Shown in pieces: positions 22,436 to 32,386 of a DNA stretch of 53,473 bases. Numbering within the stretch: the stretch's first letter is position 1; every line of letters starts with the position of its first letter. The notes under the pieces were generated by a model that was given only the letters and a program-made list of their open reading frames with translations, was not told the origin of the DNA and searched no databases. Position numbers and translations under genes: made by a program. This stretch comes from a virus: the IMG/VR virus record IMGVR_UViG_3300012359_000030, positions 1-53,473 of that record; one strand, given 5' to 3'.

Positions 22436-22668
22436 AATTCAGAGAAGCAATTATCGTCGATAAGGGATGGAATGAACTTTACCTTGACCCGGATTTCACG
22501 CGGACTTTTCCTTCAGACCCGGAAGCATGGGTCAAATTTTACAAGCAAGGAGAATATCATGGTAAACCCGTCTTCCTATTGCCTCAAGATATGAGCAAAC
22601 ACAAAGAAGCAGCAACCAACTGGCAAAAAGGTGCGACCGAATATATAGAGAAACAAAAAAACAAATGA
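22432..22668 (+). CDS. Small hypothetical protein (78 aa)
   Basis: 78 residues, mixed strands/helices, Pro and aromatic rich (ELYLDPDFTRTFPSDPEAWV). Coupled on both sides. Confidence 0.5.
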   Translation: MKFREAIIVDKGWNELYLDPDFTRTFPSDPEAWVKFYKQGEYHGKPVFLLPQDMSKHKEAATNWQKGATEYIEKQKNK

Positions 22669-22808
22669 AAAGATTTTGGATTACTTTTGAACTTATCACA
22701 ATGCTCGGCAGATATTACGCCCTATGGATTCATAATTGGGAACTTATCCTAGTTTGCTTTATCCCGATGATACTCAATGTAGTATACGATTTGAATATAT
22801 ATAAATGA
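22665..22808 (+). CDS. 47-aa membrane protein
   Basis: ATGA-coupled to both neighbours. Hydrophobic stretch about 24-40 (LILVCFIPMILNVV). Sits directly before a glycosyltransferase gene. Confidence 0.5.
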   Translation: MKRFWITFELITMLGRYYALWIHNWELILVCFIPMILNVVYDLNIYK

Positions 22809-23866
22809 ATATTTTATATTACTCAACCCATGAAATTCTCGAATACGACGAAGTAAAACTCTTCACTGAGATGGGACACAATGTCTTCAGTCTCGGAGCC
22901 TATCAGATATCGAAATCAGGTACAGGTATGCGTGGTGAAATTCCAAATCTCTATCAGAATTCTCATATAACCGGAGTAAGTCTCCAATGCTCCAAGGAGA
23001 ATACTCATGAAGAGCTTATCGGCTGGGCTGATGTAATTATCCTCATGCACAACGCCCGTGTCAGTGTCATGGATCACCCGCAACCATGGCTCAAAGGTAA
23101 TTGGGAGAAATTCAAAGCCAGCAAAAAGCCTATTATCTGGCGTTCTATCGGACAAAGTAACAAACAAATAGAAACATCTCTCAAAGAATTCCGCAAAGAT
23201 GGCTTAAAAATAATCCGATATTCTCCCAGAGAAGAAACTATTCCCGATTATCAAGGATCAGATGCCATGATCCGGTTCTATAAAGATCCTGAAGAATACA
23301 AAGATTACAATGGTCAGGGCAGAAGAGTTGTAAATATCTCTCAGGCTTTATTCGGAAATGAAACCGTCCGTTCCCGAGGAGATCATATGAATAAAGACCT
23401 GTTCGACAAAGTAGTTGAAGGTTTTGACTGGAAAGTCTTCGGACCTGACAATGAAAACGCCGGAGAACACAATGGCGGTCTTCTCTCTTTCGAAGACCTG
23501 AAGCAAATGATGCGATTCAACCGTGCCTATTTCTATACCGGCACACGCCCCGCCGGATATACATTAGGTTTCATCGAGGCTATGATGACTGGAATTCCCA
23601 TTGTTTCTATCGTCCCCGATCATGGGAATGTAATCTATGATGACCAAAAAACTTTTGAAGCTCATGAATTACTTGGCTCGGAAGATGGTTCCGAGGGAGG
23701 TTTCTGGTCAGACAATATTCAAGAACTCCGTGATTATCTTAACATTCTTCTGAAAGACCCAAATCTTGCCATATCAGTCGGACAACGAGGCAGGGCGAGA
23801 GCGATTAATCTCTTCGGGAAAGAAAAAATCAGAAAAGAATGGGATATATTTTTTAATTCATTATGA
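22805..23866 (+). CDS. GT-B glycosyltransferase (GT1/GT4-like)
   Basis: 353 residues; GT-B layout with N-terminal MNILYYSTHEILEYDEVKLF and C-terminal RPAGYTLGFIEAMMTGIPIV, the donor-binding region of retaining transferases. It probably transfers an activated sugar. Coupled to the 47-aa membrane protein upstream and the 55-aa one downstream. Confidence 0.78.
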   Translation: MNILYYSTHEILEYDEVKLFTEMGHNVFSLGAYQISKSGTGMRGEIPNLYQNSHITGVSLQCSKENTHEELIGWADVIILMHNARVSVMDHPQPWLKGNWEKFKASKKPIIWRSIGQSNKQIETSLKEFRKDGLKIIRYSPREETIPDYQGSDAMIRFYKDPEEYKDYNGQGRRVVNISQALFGNETVRSRGDHMNKDLFDKVVEGFDWKVFGPDNENAGEHNGGLLSFEDLKQMMRFNRAYFYTGTRPAGYTLGFIEAMMTGIPIVSIVPDHGNVIYDDQKTFEAHELLGSEDGSEGGFWSDNIQELRDYLNILLKDPNLAISVGQRGRARAINLFGKEKIRKEWDIFFNSL

Positions 23867-24030
23867 CGTTATTACAAGTGTTTACGGCAATCTGGTTTGG
23901 ATTTAACATTGCGATCATGCTATTTTCTCTCGGTCAGAGATATCCGGGATATATATTTGATCTGAATTCTCTTACTTTAGGCATTATGATTCTCACAATA
24001 ACCTGGCTACTAGGTTTTGCATCACGATGA
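23863..24030 (+). CDS. 55-aa two-span membrane protein
   Basis: ATGA-coupled to both neighbours. Hydrophobic segments at about 3-22 and 36-54. The repeated layout (transferase followed by tiny membrane protein) suggests a role at the membrane. Confidence 0.5.
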   Translation: MTLLQVFTAIWFGFNIAIMLFSLGQRYPGYIFDLNSLTLGIMILTITWLLGFASR

Positions 24031-24680
24031 AAACAATCACCGAACAATTATTCGAGTTAGGCAAAGGAATTATCGAACAACATATTGAAGTATCCGATCA
24101 TACGGGTAAGTTTTCCATGGCTGATGATGGCGGTGTTGAGACTGAAACAGGTGAACTATTATATGCTCTTACCCGGATCATCAAGCCGGAGCTTGTATTG
24201 GAGACAGGCACATATACAGGAATCTCTGCTATGTATATGGCTGCCGGATTACAACATAATAACATAGGACATTTGTTCACGCTCGAAACTTCCGCTATTC
24301 ACAAAGAACGAGCTGAAAGATTATGGCAGCAAGTTGGTATTTCTCCGCAAGTTACCTGTCAACAGATAGCAAGTCTTGACTATCAGACTGACAAACAGTA
24401 TGACCTTATTTTCTTAGATTCCGAACCTGAATTCAGATTCAAGGAATTAGTGAAGTTCTACCCGAATCTCAAGCCCGGTGGCTTTCTTCTTATTCACGAT
24501 CTCCATCATCATTTATCTCAGCATGACAATAAAGACTTAGGATTTGGCTGGCCGTTCGGAGAATTGCCTATGCAGATTAAAAACTGGCTTCGGGAAGACA
24601 AATTACGTTTTGTACCCTTCCCAACTCCGCGCGGACTTGCTATGTTTTATAAAACAAAACCCGAAGATTATACACCATGA
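24027..24680 (+). CDS. Class I SAM methyltransferase (O-MT-like)
   Basis: 217 residues; SAM-binding loop LETGTYTGISAMYMA (59-72), the acidic strand end LFTLETS, YDLIFLDSEPE and a HDLHHH metal/acid site, as in class I O-methyltransferases. Adds a methyl group to an unknown acceptor, likely a sugar in this context. Confidence 0.75.
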   Translation: MKTITEQLFELGKGIIEQHIEVSDHTGKFSMADDGGVETETGELLYALTRIIKPELVLETGTYTGISAMYMAAGLQHNNIGHLFTLETSAIHKERAERLWQQVGISPQVTCQQIASLDYQTDKQYDLIFLDSEPEFRFKELVKFYPNLKPGGFLLIHDLHHHLSQHDNKDLGFGWPFGELPMQIKNWLREDKLRFVPFPTPRGLAMFYKTKPEDYTP

Positions 24681-25195
24681 GAAATTTCGACATAATAACA
24701 GCACAAAGCAGAGCCAGTATCGAGAAAGAGGACTTAAAGGTGCTTCTTCCGCTTATTGCGGCGATAAAACCCGAAAAGATTATCGAAATAGGAATGCATC
24801 AGGGATATTCTATGGAAATTTGGAGAAAAGCATTTAACCCGAAACTTCTTTTAGGAATAGAAATTAATTCCCCTACCCCATCATCTTATATCAATGAAGA
24901 ATTTATGTTTTGGGATATAAATTCTCATACATTCGCAAATGAAATAACTGGAAAGAATTTATATGACTTTCTATTTATTGATGGCGACCATTCTTATGCA
25001 GGAGTGAAGGATGATTTTGAAAAATATTCCCATTTTGTACGAACAGGCGGGATTATCGCTCTCCATGATGTGTGCTATCATGCTGAAAAAACTGAAGAAG
25101 TGGATATTCTCTGGCAGGAGATCAAGAAATTATATCCCTATATCGAAATAAAAGTCGGGAAGAATTCAACAGGAATAGGAGTAATATTTGTATGA
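24677..25195 (+). CDS. Class I SAM methyltransferase (CmcI/MT24-like)
   Basis: 172 residues: SAM loop IIEIGMHQGYSMEIW (37-48), then FLFIDGDHSYAGVKDDF and IALHDVCYH, the acidic and His residues of the Methyltransf_24/CmcI group. Paired with the methyltransferase upstream. Confidence 0.75.
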   Translation: MRNFDIITAQSRASIEKEDLKVLLPLIAAIKPEKIIEIGMHQGYSMEIWRKAFNPKLLLGIEINSPTPSSYINEEFMFWDINSHTFANEITGKNLYDFLFIDGDHSYAGVKDDFEKYSHFVRTGGIIALHDVCYHAEKTEEVDILWQEIKKLYPYIEIKVGKNSTGIGVIFV

Positions 25196-26280
25196 AAATT
25201 TTAATTACCGGAGCAGTTGGTCATATCGGAACTAATATAACTATCGAAGCTATCAAGCGGGGACATAGCATTGTTGCTATGGACAATCTTCACCGGGAAG
25301 AAGTCATCAATAATTTGAAATATCTTCAAAAAGAATATTTCTCAGATCAATTCAAGTTCATCTGGGGGGATGTTAGAAATATAGACGATTTCGATAGAAT
25401 ACCCGATGTTGACGGGGTTATTCATCTTGCAGCAAATCCGGGAGTCCCGTGGTCTATCGAATGGCCTACCTATGATTTCGATACCAATGCCCGCGGCACT
25501 CTCAACGCGTTAGAATTCGCCCGGAAGATGGGTAATATTCCCTTCGTCTATGCAAGTACGAATAAAACCTTCTCCGATATTATCAATATCCTTCCGATGA
25601 TCGAGACAGATACCAGATATAAATGGAAGCCAGCCTGGGGATTGGGACTTGAAGATATCATTGCAGGAATTGATTATCGTACCGAAGATGTCATTCCTAC
25701 TGCTATAAATGAGAAATTCCCGATAACAGGATTCGGCAAATATGGTCATTCGATGTACGGGATTTCCAAATTAACAGGTGATTTATATTGTCAGGAATAC
25801 CACGTCCAATATGGCTTACCCATTGTTATCAATAAAATGAGTTGTATCTATGGTCTTTTTCAGAAAGGATGTCCCGATCAGGGATGGGTATCCTCGTTCC
25901 TGTTAGATGTCGGATTCAGGGATAAGCCTATTACATTCTACGGCAATGGCAAACAAGTACGGGATATTCTCGACGCGAGAGATGTTGCCCGATTATATAT
26001 TGACGAACTGGAAGGAATAGATAAATGCAACGGTGAGATCTTCACTGTCGGAGGTGGACCGGAGAATACGAAGTCACTTATCGAAACAATTCAGGAAATC
26101 GAAACGCAAACCGGGAAGAAAGCCGATATCCGTTATGGTCCGAAGAGAGATGCAGATCAGGACATTTATATCAGTTCCCTTAAACGAGTGACGAGAATCA
26201 TGGGTTGGACTCCTACTATTCCTTTTGAAACTACGATTAAGGATATGATCGAAGAATATTCTCATGCACAAACCATCTAG
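25192..26280 (+). CDS. NAD-dependent epimerase/dehydratase
   Basis: 362 residues of an extended SDR. NAD loop GAVGHIG (G7, G10, G13), Ser/Thr at 122-123, catalytic Tyr-x3-Lys at Y189/K193 (MYGISK). Resembles UDP-glucose 4-epimerase and GDP-mannose dehydratase families. It would make or modify a nucleotide sugar for the neighbouring transferases. Confidence 0.87.
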   Translation: MKILITGAVGHIGTNITIEAIKRGHSIVAMDNLHREEVINNLKYLQKEYFSDQFKFIWGDVRNIDDFDRIPDVDGVIHLAANPGVPWSIEWPTYDFDTNARGTLNALEFARKMGNIPFVYASTNKTFSDIINILPMIETDTRYKWKPAWGLGLEDIIAGIDYRTEDVIPTAINEKFPITGFGKYGHSMYGISKLTGDLYCQEYHVQYGLPIVINKMSCIYGLFQKGCPDQGWVSSFLLDVGFRDKPITFYGNGKQVRDILDARDVARLYIDELEGIDKCNGEIFTVGGGPENTKSLIETIQEIETQTGKKADIRYGPKRDADQDIYISSLKRVTRIMGWTPTIPFETTIKDMIEEYSHAQTI

Positions 26281-27151
26281 AGCCATATGTGTTGCGTTCC
26301 ATAAATATACTCCCTTCGGAGGAGAGTTTTATGAACCCTTACTCGACTTCTTTCTCCAGAATATGAGGAAATACAAAGACGAATATGACAAGCTCTATTT
26401 AATAGATAGCACCTGGAATATTGATCCCGACAAACTGGAAGGCTTAAATGTAGAGATTATCAAAGTGAATCCTCATCTACGCTATTATGATGCTTATAAG
26501 AATGTATTACCCCAAATCAAGGAATTATTGGTACTTTTCGTAGACAACGATATGGTCATATATAGAGAAGGTTTAATTAATTCTACGTTCGAGAAATTTA
26601 ATCAAGGCTATGATATTGTCTCGATCTACGACACCATCGGAGAAAAAACATTTCCACAACTCAATAATCAGTCTAAATTCTGCCCATATTGGTTTGCTAC
26701 AGGCACGACTATATTAAAAGATTTCACTTCATGTGAATGGGGTCCGAATATGCCCCATTATGAAACTTTAGGAGAGCTTACGGAAAAAATGCTGGAAGAT
26801 GAGATGAAGCCTTTTGAATTCGAGGAAGATAAAAGTAATTGTCTCTTTGATCGAACACAGGATGGAGAGAAATCAAAAGATCTAGGTTATTATCATGTAC
26901 GTGCGGGCAGTACAGCTGCCTATCTCTTAGCAACACAAAAATATGGCAATATTGATACATACAATGAATATATTAAGAACCAGCCGCGCAATGAATATCT
27001 CAGGCATTTCGCCTGGTATAGAATCATGTGTGAATATACTAATGCTCCGGGTATAAGCATGAACGAATCAAAATTCTTGAGAGTTCTCGGTATCAATATG
27101 CAGGATTGGGATGATTATATAAAAAGATTCAAATATTATCATGGCCTATGA
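26264..27151 (+). CDS. GT-A-type glycosyltransferase-like protein
   Basis: 295 residues; FVDNDMVIY supplies a DxD metal/nucleotide-sugar motif (D94-D96) after an N-terminal Rossmann-like half, typical of GT-A transferases. Start overlaps the epimerase end by 17 bp. Acceptor unknown. Confidence 0.6.
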   Translation: MHKPSRAICVAFHKYTPFGGEFYEPLLDFFLQNMRKYKDEYDKLYLIDSTWNIDPDKLEGLNVEIIKVNPHLRYYDAYKNVLPQIKELLVLFVDNDMVIYREGLINSTFEKFNQGYDIVSIYDTIGEKTFPQLNNQSKFCPYWFATGTTILKDFTSCEWGPNMPHYETLGELTEKMLEDEMKPFEFEEDKSNCLFDRTQDGEKSKDLGYYHVRAGSTAAYLLATQKYGNIDTYNEYIKNQPRNEYLRHFAWYRIMCEYTNAPGISMNESKFLRVLGINMQDWDDYIKRFKYYHGL

Positions 27152-27345
27152 AGAAAACCATTGCAGAACTCATCGATGAATTAAGTATTGTAAATATCAA
27201 GATCTTTATGCTTATCGAAAAAGTACAGAATCATACCGCAACTCTTGAAGAGGCAGGAAAAGTCCAGAAGCTCAATCTCCAGAGAAGTAAATTAATGAAC
27301 GCTATATCAGATGAATTTAATCAGGAAGGGAGAGTAAAAATATGA
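27148..27345 (+). CDS. Small coiled-coil protein (65 aa)
   Basis: Fully helical (LSIVNIKIFMLIEKVQN and so on). Coupled on both sides to transferase genes. Could be a small partner or a chaperone. Confidence 0.5.
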   Translation: MKKTIAELIDELSIVNIKIFMLIEKVQNHTATLEEAGKVQKLNLQRSKLMNAISDEFNQEGRVKI

Positions 27346-28325
27346 CCCGGGCAGCATTTTTATCATCAGGCGGAGATCCATTTATCAGTTTACTCGTTTT
27401 GAAGCTCTTTCAAGAGAGGTGGTATAACGAAGTGGATAAGCTCTATATTGATTACAATAATCATTCCGGCGTTCCCTTAGAAGTCGCTCAGGAATTTGTC
27501 AAACGTGCTATGGAAGAGCCGAAAGTCCATCTCATTTATCATAACCGCGGGATCGGAAATGGTATGCCTATCACTGAAATGACGAAGATTTCTCAGGAAG
27601 ATTTAGTAATGTTATTAGAAGATGATGGATTTATCTTCGAGCCGGGGATTGTTGATTCCTGTTTCCAGAAGATCGAATCAGACATGACAGATATCGTCGG
27701 TTCGCCCAGAGGTAGCTGCGGACCCGAAATATGGGAAAGAAGCAGGGGAAAATATGCACTCGACTATTCAGGCTATGGAGATGTTGGCCCTAACTGGTGG
27801 CCTAATTTCTTCTTTTGTAAGCGCAAAGATTTATTACGAACCGATTTCAATTTTGCCAGTATTACTTTCCATGCCGATGAATATTGCAAAGAATTAGACT
27901 ATACCTTCAAGGATATTAATCACGGAGATACATTCGTCTGGGCGTGTATGCAGCTCAGAGCTTTGGGTCTACGATCACAATCTATTCCTCAACACCATGC
28001 TTCACCATATGAAATAGATGATTATAATAATCACACAATGAACTGGATTGGCGATAAACCGAAATGGATTCATGGCGGCTCACTTTCTACCGGATGGGGA
28101 GGCTATCTATCTAATATAGTCCCCGATGTGAGCAATGAAAGTGCATTACTGGAAACAGAGACACGAGCCGCTTTCTGGACTATCGCTTCATCTATAATAG
28201 AAGGCTTCACCGATTTCAAATATCAATACCAGAAAGGCATCGAAAGCCTCATCGCCAATGCAGGCTTAGATAGGGATCGCATTGGCAAAAAAGTCGGGAT
28301 ATATAGAGCATTAATGAGAATATGA
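27342..28325 (+). CDS. GT-A-type glycosyltransferase, paralog 1
   Basis: 327 residues with MTRAAFLSSGGDPFISLLVL, shared with the paralog at 28623 (MTRAVLLPSTGDPFLL). The EDD triplet in MLLEDDGFIFE (93-95) is the likely DxD metal site. Middle contains a conserved GSPRGSCGPEI block, also in the paralog (GSARGSCAKEI). Confidence 0.65.
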   Translation: MTRAAFLSSGGDPFISLLVLKLFQERWYNEVDKLYIDYNNHSGVPLEVAQEFVKRAMEEPKVHLIYHNRGIGNGMPITEMTKISQEDLVMLLEDDGFIFEPGIVDSCFQKIESDMTDIVGSPRGSCGPEIWERSRGKYALDYSGYGDVGPNWWPNFFFCKRKDLLRTDFNFASITFHADEYCKELDYTFKDINHGDTFVWACMQLRALGLRSQSIPQHHASPYEIDDYNNHTMNWIGDKPKWIHGGSLSTGWGGYLSNIVPDVSNESALLETETRAAFWTIASSIIEGFTDFKYQYQKGIESLIANAGLDRDRIGKKVGIYRALMRI

Positions 28326-28618
28326 AACCTAGCTTAACAGAAATAATTATTTTTCATTTTACCCAAACACCAGCAAATTGGCTTATTATATCGGATTTGA
28401 TAAATGATCTCCCGTCAGGCAGCTATAAGCAAAACATATATGAGAAATATAAAGCTAAAAAAATTACCAAACTAAAAAAATATTTTCTAGAGATTATTAA
28501 GTTATATGATAAACATGAACAAAAAGATTTTATTGAAGAATTTCTGATTATTGCAATGAATAATTATATTAATTGGGAGAAAGTATTTTTATCTATCATA
28601 GCGAAAAAAAAGAATTAA
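28322..28618 (+). CDS. Hypothetical helical protein (98 aa)
   Basis: 98 residues, AT-rich codons, Lys-rich, helical. Lies between two paralogous transferases. No motif. Confidence 0.5.
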   Translation: MKPSLTEIIIFHFTQTPANWLIISDLINDLPSGSYKQNIYEKYKAKKITKLKKYFLEIIKLYDKHEQKDFIEEFLIIAMNNYINWEKVFLSIIAKKKN

Positions 28619-28622
28619 ATAT

Positions 28623-29633
28623 ATGACACGAGCAGTATTATTACCATCGACAGGAGATCCATTTCTTTTACGCGCGTGGCTGAAATGCTTTGAGAGATGG
28701 GAGGATGAAGTTGATAAGCTATATATTTGTATCAACAATCGCGAAATGCAATCTAACGAATTAGGCTATATTCTTGATTTAGTTACCTTCAATCCAAAAA
28801 TTCACCATCAGGAATATTTCCTTACTCTCGATCACGGTCCGGCGATCAATAAAATGCTCGATGTATGCCAGGAAGGTGCTATCATGCTAGCTGAAGATGA
28901 TGCCCTTATTTTCAAAAAAGGACAGGTAGAATCCTGCTTTAAAAGAATTCAAGACAACGAAGTTGATGTCATAGGTTCTGCGCGGGGCAGTTGTGCCAAA
29001 GAAATCTATGAACGTGCTGAAGAAGTATGGGGTACGCCTCCTCAAGCTCCTAACTTCTGGCCGAACTTCTTCTTCATCCTAAAAAAGAATCTTCTCCAAA
29101 CAGACCGTCACTTTCACGCGAAGCAATGGGTTCGCGGGGATTACATTAAAGAACTCGATCTCGAAATCACCGATGAGATATCCCCTGCCGATACGTTCGT
29201 ATGGGCTTCTATTCAACTGCGGGGTATGAATCTCCGGGCAGAACTCGTCGATCAATACCATTCCCGTCCCGAAGATATTCAGGATAAAGAACAGGTATTA
29301 GGTATCTTTGACAGGAAATGTCCCTGGGTACATATCGGTTCGATGTCAGGTTGGCAATTTACTCTCATGAGTGCTACACTACAACCGAGGCTTGGAAGTA
29401 TTAGTGAATGGGAGAGGCGAGCTGCCGCGTGGCTCATGGTATGGGAAGACGCACAGGAAGATTTGCCTGAATCTATGCAAAAGTTTTCAAATCTATATAA
29501 ATCTGGGATAGATCGGCTTATTACCGAATATACCCTCTCTCCTGCCAGAGTTAGATTACGAACTGATTTATTTAGATATCTTATTAACCCTGAGTTATAT
29601 ATGAAGAGACTTGAAGAGCGGAATACATTATGA
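28623..29633 (+). CDS. GT-A-type glycosyltransferase, paralog 2
   Basis: 336 residues; EDD at 91-93 (MLAEDDALIF) is the likely metal site. Clearly homologous to the 27342 protein (start, EDD region, GSARGSCAKEI, and WPNFFF). The pair arose by duplication with a small gene between them. Confidence 0.65.
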   Translation: MTRAVLLPSTGDPFLLRAWLKCFERWEDEVDKLYICINNREMQSNELGYILDLVTFNPKIHHQEYFLTLDHGPAINKMLDVCQEGAIMLAEDDALIFKKGQVESCFKRIQDNEVDVIGSARGSCAKEIYERAEEVWGTPPQAPNFWPNFFFILKKNLLQTDRHFHAKQWVRGDYIKELDLEITDEISPADTFVWASIQLRGMNLRAELVDQYHSRPEDIQDKEQVLGIFDRKCPWVHIGSMSGWQFTLMSATLQPRLGSISEWERRAAAWLMVWEDAQEDLPESMQKFSNLYKSGIDRLITEYTLSPARVRLRTDLFRYLINPELYMKRLEERNTL

Positions 29634-30445
29634 AAAAAAGTTTAATAGTTTGCTGGATTTCAAATAATGACTATCCTCTCTTCAGAGAATGGTTAGAGAA
29701 ATATCACTCATTCTTTGATGAGATTATCATCCATTGGGATATCATGTTCCGTTTTCCTTTTTACAATGCTTTCATTCAATCTTCCCTCTCTCACATTCCA
29801 AACATCAAATTTTTAGATATGGTTCAGCGGGAACTCGGAGTAGATGATTGGAGACATGCGGCCACGACAGAGATGTTGAGACATGCTACGGGAGACTGGA
29901 TTATCTCTATTGAGCAAGATTGGTTTAGCAAAGATTGGGATAGACTTCTAAATGCCTCAGAGCAAGCTATGAAGAATTCAGATCTTTTTGGCTGGTACAA
30001 TCCTACCAACTTCCCCTATATCCATCCTGCCTATTTTTTTATCAAAAGAGAAATGCTTGAGAAGACCCGCAAAGACTTCTCTCCTCATGCGGAGATCAAT
30101 GGAGCAGATCACTTCGCCATGATTACCAGGGATGCTTTAGATAATGGAGCGAAACTAATTAAACTCCAAGACCTGGGATTCGTTACTGACAAACTTGATC
30201 CACGCGAGACAGATTGCTTTCATTTGGGCGGAGTAAATCAGAACTACCTCGATTTCGATGTGAGATTTCAAGCAAATGCGATTCATCGACCTGAAATATT
30301 CTCAGTCTATAATCATTTTTCCAGGAAAGCCAACGTAGATCAATCTCCTTATTTCATGTCTATTATGGATAAAGTATCACCCCGTCTAGTAGAAATGACA
30401 CAGATAGATCCTGAATTAAGCGACTGGAGGAAATTCTTTATATGA
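29630..30445 (+). CDS. Putative glycosyltransferase (EQD type), paralog 3
   Basis: 271 residues. SIEQDWFSKDW gives an acidic metal-site-like motif and WDIMFRFPFYNAF a Rossmann-like start. Related to the next gene (30442) by motif WxEQDxF and by HPAYFFIKR versus HPCCIFIRR. Confidence 0.55.
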   Translation: MKKSLIVCWISNNDYPLFREWLEKYHSFFDEIIIHWDIMFRFPFYNAFIQSSLSHIPNIKFLDMVQRELGVDDWRHAATTEMLRHATGDWIISIEQDWFSKDWDRLLNASEQAMKNSDLFGWYNPTNFPYIHPAYFFIKREMLEKTRKDFSPHAEINGADHFAMITRDALDNGAKLIKLQDLGFVTDKLDPRETDCFHLGGVNQNYLDFDVRFQANAIHRPEIFSVYNHFSRKANVDQSPYFMSIMDKVSPRLVEMTQIDPELSDWRKFFI

Positions 30446-31128
30446 ATATAGATGTCATTGTCTCATGGCCTATTCACCTGGATTTTCCTCTATGGAGGCA
30501 ATTTATTCATGAGAATAGATCCAGATTTAACAAAGTGATCGTCGTCTTTACCCAGATGAACACAGGCAGAGATTATCGTCCATTTCTTCGGGAGCAATTG
30601 AGTAAGGAAGGGGTTAGTATCATAGATAATGATGAGGTAGAGGGCGGTCAGGATTGGAGAAATGTCGCGGTACGCAAAGCTCTCGGAGTCTCAGATGCGG
30701 AATGGATATGGTTCACCGAACAGGACTTCTTTCCACAGAAGGATTTCTGGGATAAAGTTGCATATTATTCGTTTCATACTGATGCCTTTGGATATTACCA
30801 GGATACACGGCTTCATCCTTGTTGTATCTTCATAAGACGTAATCGACTTGATCAGACGACTAAGGACTTTTCAGCTAACCCGCCGGGATATGATCATTTT
30901 GGTAAATTGCAATTAGATCTTGAGAAAGGTTTACCAATTGGAAAAATAGATAAGGAATATGGTCATCATTATAACGGTCTTTCCCAGAATATCTGGCTTC
31001 TCATGAATGGACTCGAGCCGAATTATAATCCCCCGGAATTCAAAGAATATTGCAGGAAATGTCTCGCGCTTGATATTCCCATTGAGCCGAATATGAAAGC
31101 ATTATTTGAAAAATATGTTAGTATTTAG
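30442..31128 (+). CDS. Putative glycosyltransferase (EQD type), paralog 4
   Basis: 228 residues; shares the WFTEQDFFPQKDFWD and LHPCCIFIRR blocks with the preceding protein, so they form a duplicated pair. Acceptor unknown. Confidence 0.55.
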   Translation: MNIDVIVSWPIHLDFPLWRQFIHENRSRFNKVIVVFTQMNTGRDYRPFLREQLSKEGVSIIDNDEVEGGQDWRNVAVRKALGVSDAEWIWFTEQDFFPQKDFWDKVAYYSFHTDAFGYYQDTRLHPCCIFIRRNRLDQTTKDFSANPPGYDHFGKLQLDLEKGLPIGKIDKEYGHHYNGLSQNIWLLMNGLEPNYNPPEFKEYCRKCLALDIPIEPNMKALFEKYVSI

Positions 31129-32158
31129 CGACAGGCATCATGAATCACTCTATTCCTCTCTCGTCATGCTCTTCGAAGACAGACTCGGAGGAGAACTTTA
31201 TTATCCTTTAGGCATGGAGTGGTATGAACAGGGATATTGGAATGTCTATCCTCATCCCGCAACAGCGAAACAATATTTGTCTTTAGATCAGCTATATCAC
31301 CCTGAAGACGGCACACCTCCCCTCAATCAAATCATGGAGATACACGAAGGCATCTTCTCAGTCGAAAGTACAGATACCCATAAATACATCAAAGGAATCA
31401 GACTCGACAAATTCAAAGAAATGAGATTCGACATCCTGATCGCTACTCTCCCCCAACATATTGAACCATTCAAGAAATTAATCTCAACCTACCAACCCCA
31501 AGCGAAACTCATCTACCAGATCGGTAATCAATGGAATATCGACTTAACCGTAGTTAAGAATGTTATGGCATCAGCAAACATAGATATACCAAAAGATGTC
31601 AACGGTGTGATTTATCATCAGGAGTTCGATCTCAATATTTTCGATTATACTCCCGTTCCTATGGCGAAAAAAATATATAGCTTCATTAATTGCCTGAGTA
31701 TGGTTGATATTTATCGGAAAGATTGGGAGTTATTTTTAGAACTGGAACGCCTGTTGCCAGATTGGGAATTCAAAAGCTTCGGCGGTCAATGCAGGGACGG
31801 ATGGTGTAACGGAACGAAAGAACTTGCCGATAAGATGAAAGAAGCTGCCTTCATTTTTGCGTGTAAGAATGAAGGTGATGGTTATGGACATGTTATTCAT
31901 AACGCAGCAGCTATTGGAAGACCATTAATTGTCAGAAAGTCCGATTATGATGGCAAGCTCGCCGAACCATTACTCGAAATGTCCACAAGTATATATGTAG
32001 ACAATAAAACGCCGCAAGAGATAGCAAGCGAAATTCAAGAAACTCATGATAATGGCTTTGATTATCTGAAAGGGAAACGTATCTATACCAAGTTCAAAGA
32101 GCAAGTCAATTTCGATCACGAAATTCATAAAATCCGTAACTTTTTAGATTTCTTATGA
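31115..32158 (+). CDS. GT-B-like glycosyltransferase
   Basis: 347 residues from the ATG at 31115; a TTG start at 31106 is less likely. N-terminus MLVFSDRHHESLYSSLVMLF, and C-terminal FACKNEGDGYGHVIHNAAAIGRPLIV, the donor-binding glycine/His region of GT-B enzymes. The start overlaps the end of the 30442 gene. Last transferase of the operon. Confidence 0.6.
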   Translation: MLVFSDRHHESLYSSLVMLFEDRLGGELYYPLGMEWYEQGYWNVYPHPATAKQYLSLDQLYHPEDGTPPLNQIMEIHEGIFSVESTDTHKYIKGIRLDKFKEMRFDILIATLPQHIEPFKKLISTYQPQAKLIYQIGNQWNIDLTVVKNVMASANIDIPKDVNGVIYHQEFDLNIFDYTPVPMAKKIYSFINCLSMVDIYRKDWELFLELERLLPDWEFKSFGGQCRDGWCNGTKELADKMKEAAFIFACKNEGDGYGHVIHNAAAIGRPLIVRKSDYDGKLAEPLLEMSTSIYVDNKTPQEIASEIQETHDNGFDYLKGKRIYTKFKEQVNFDHEIHKIRNFLDFL

Positions 32159-32385
32159 AACTTATCTTACATGCGATTAGAATTAATCCAAACGTTATCG
32201 AGGAAATTCAGATAGAAGATGTATCCCATTTTTCTGTTGATGATTCGAATATCGTGGTTCAGTTCAACGACGGCAAGCATGAACTCATTCCACTTCGTGC
32301 CAATGACGGACAACAGATTCATGAATGGTCAGGATTCTCGATCTTCGTGACGAGAGTTGGATTGAAAGTAGATATGAATAAATAA
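32155..32385 (+). CDS. Small hypothetical protein (76 aa)
   Basis: Strand-rich 76-residue protein (VVQFNDGKHELIPLRAND, WSGFSIFVTRVGL). Coupled to the transferase upstream. No family. Confidence 0.5.
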   Translation: MKLILHAIRINPNVIEEIQIEDVSHFSVDDSNIVVQFNDGKHELIPLRANDGQQIHEWSGFSIFVTRVGLKVDMNK

Positions 32386-32386
32386 T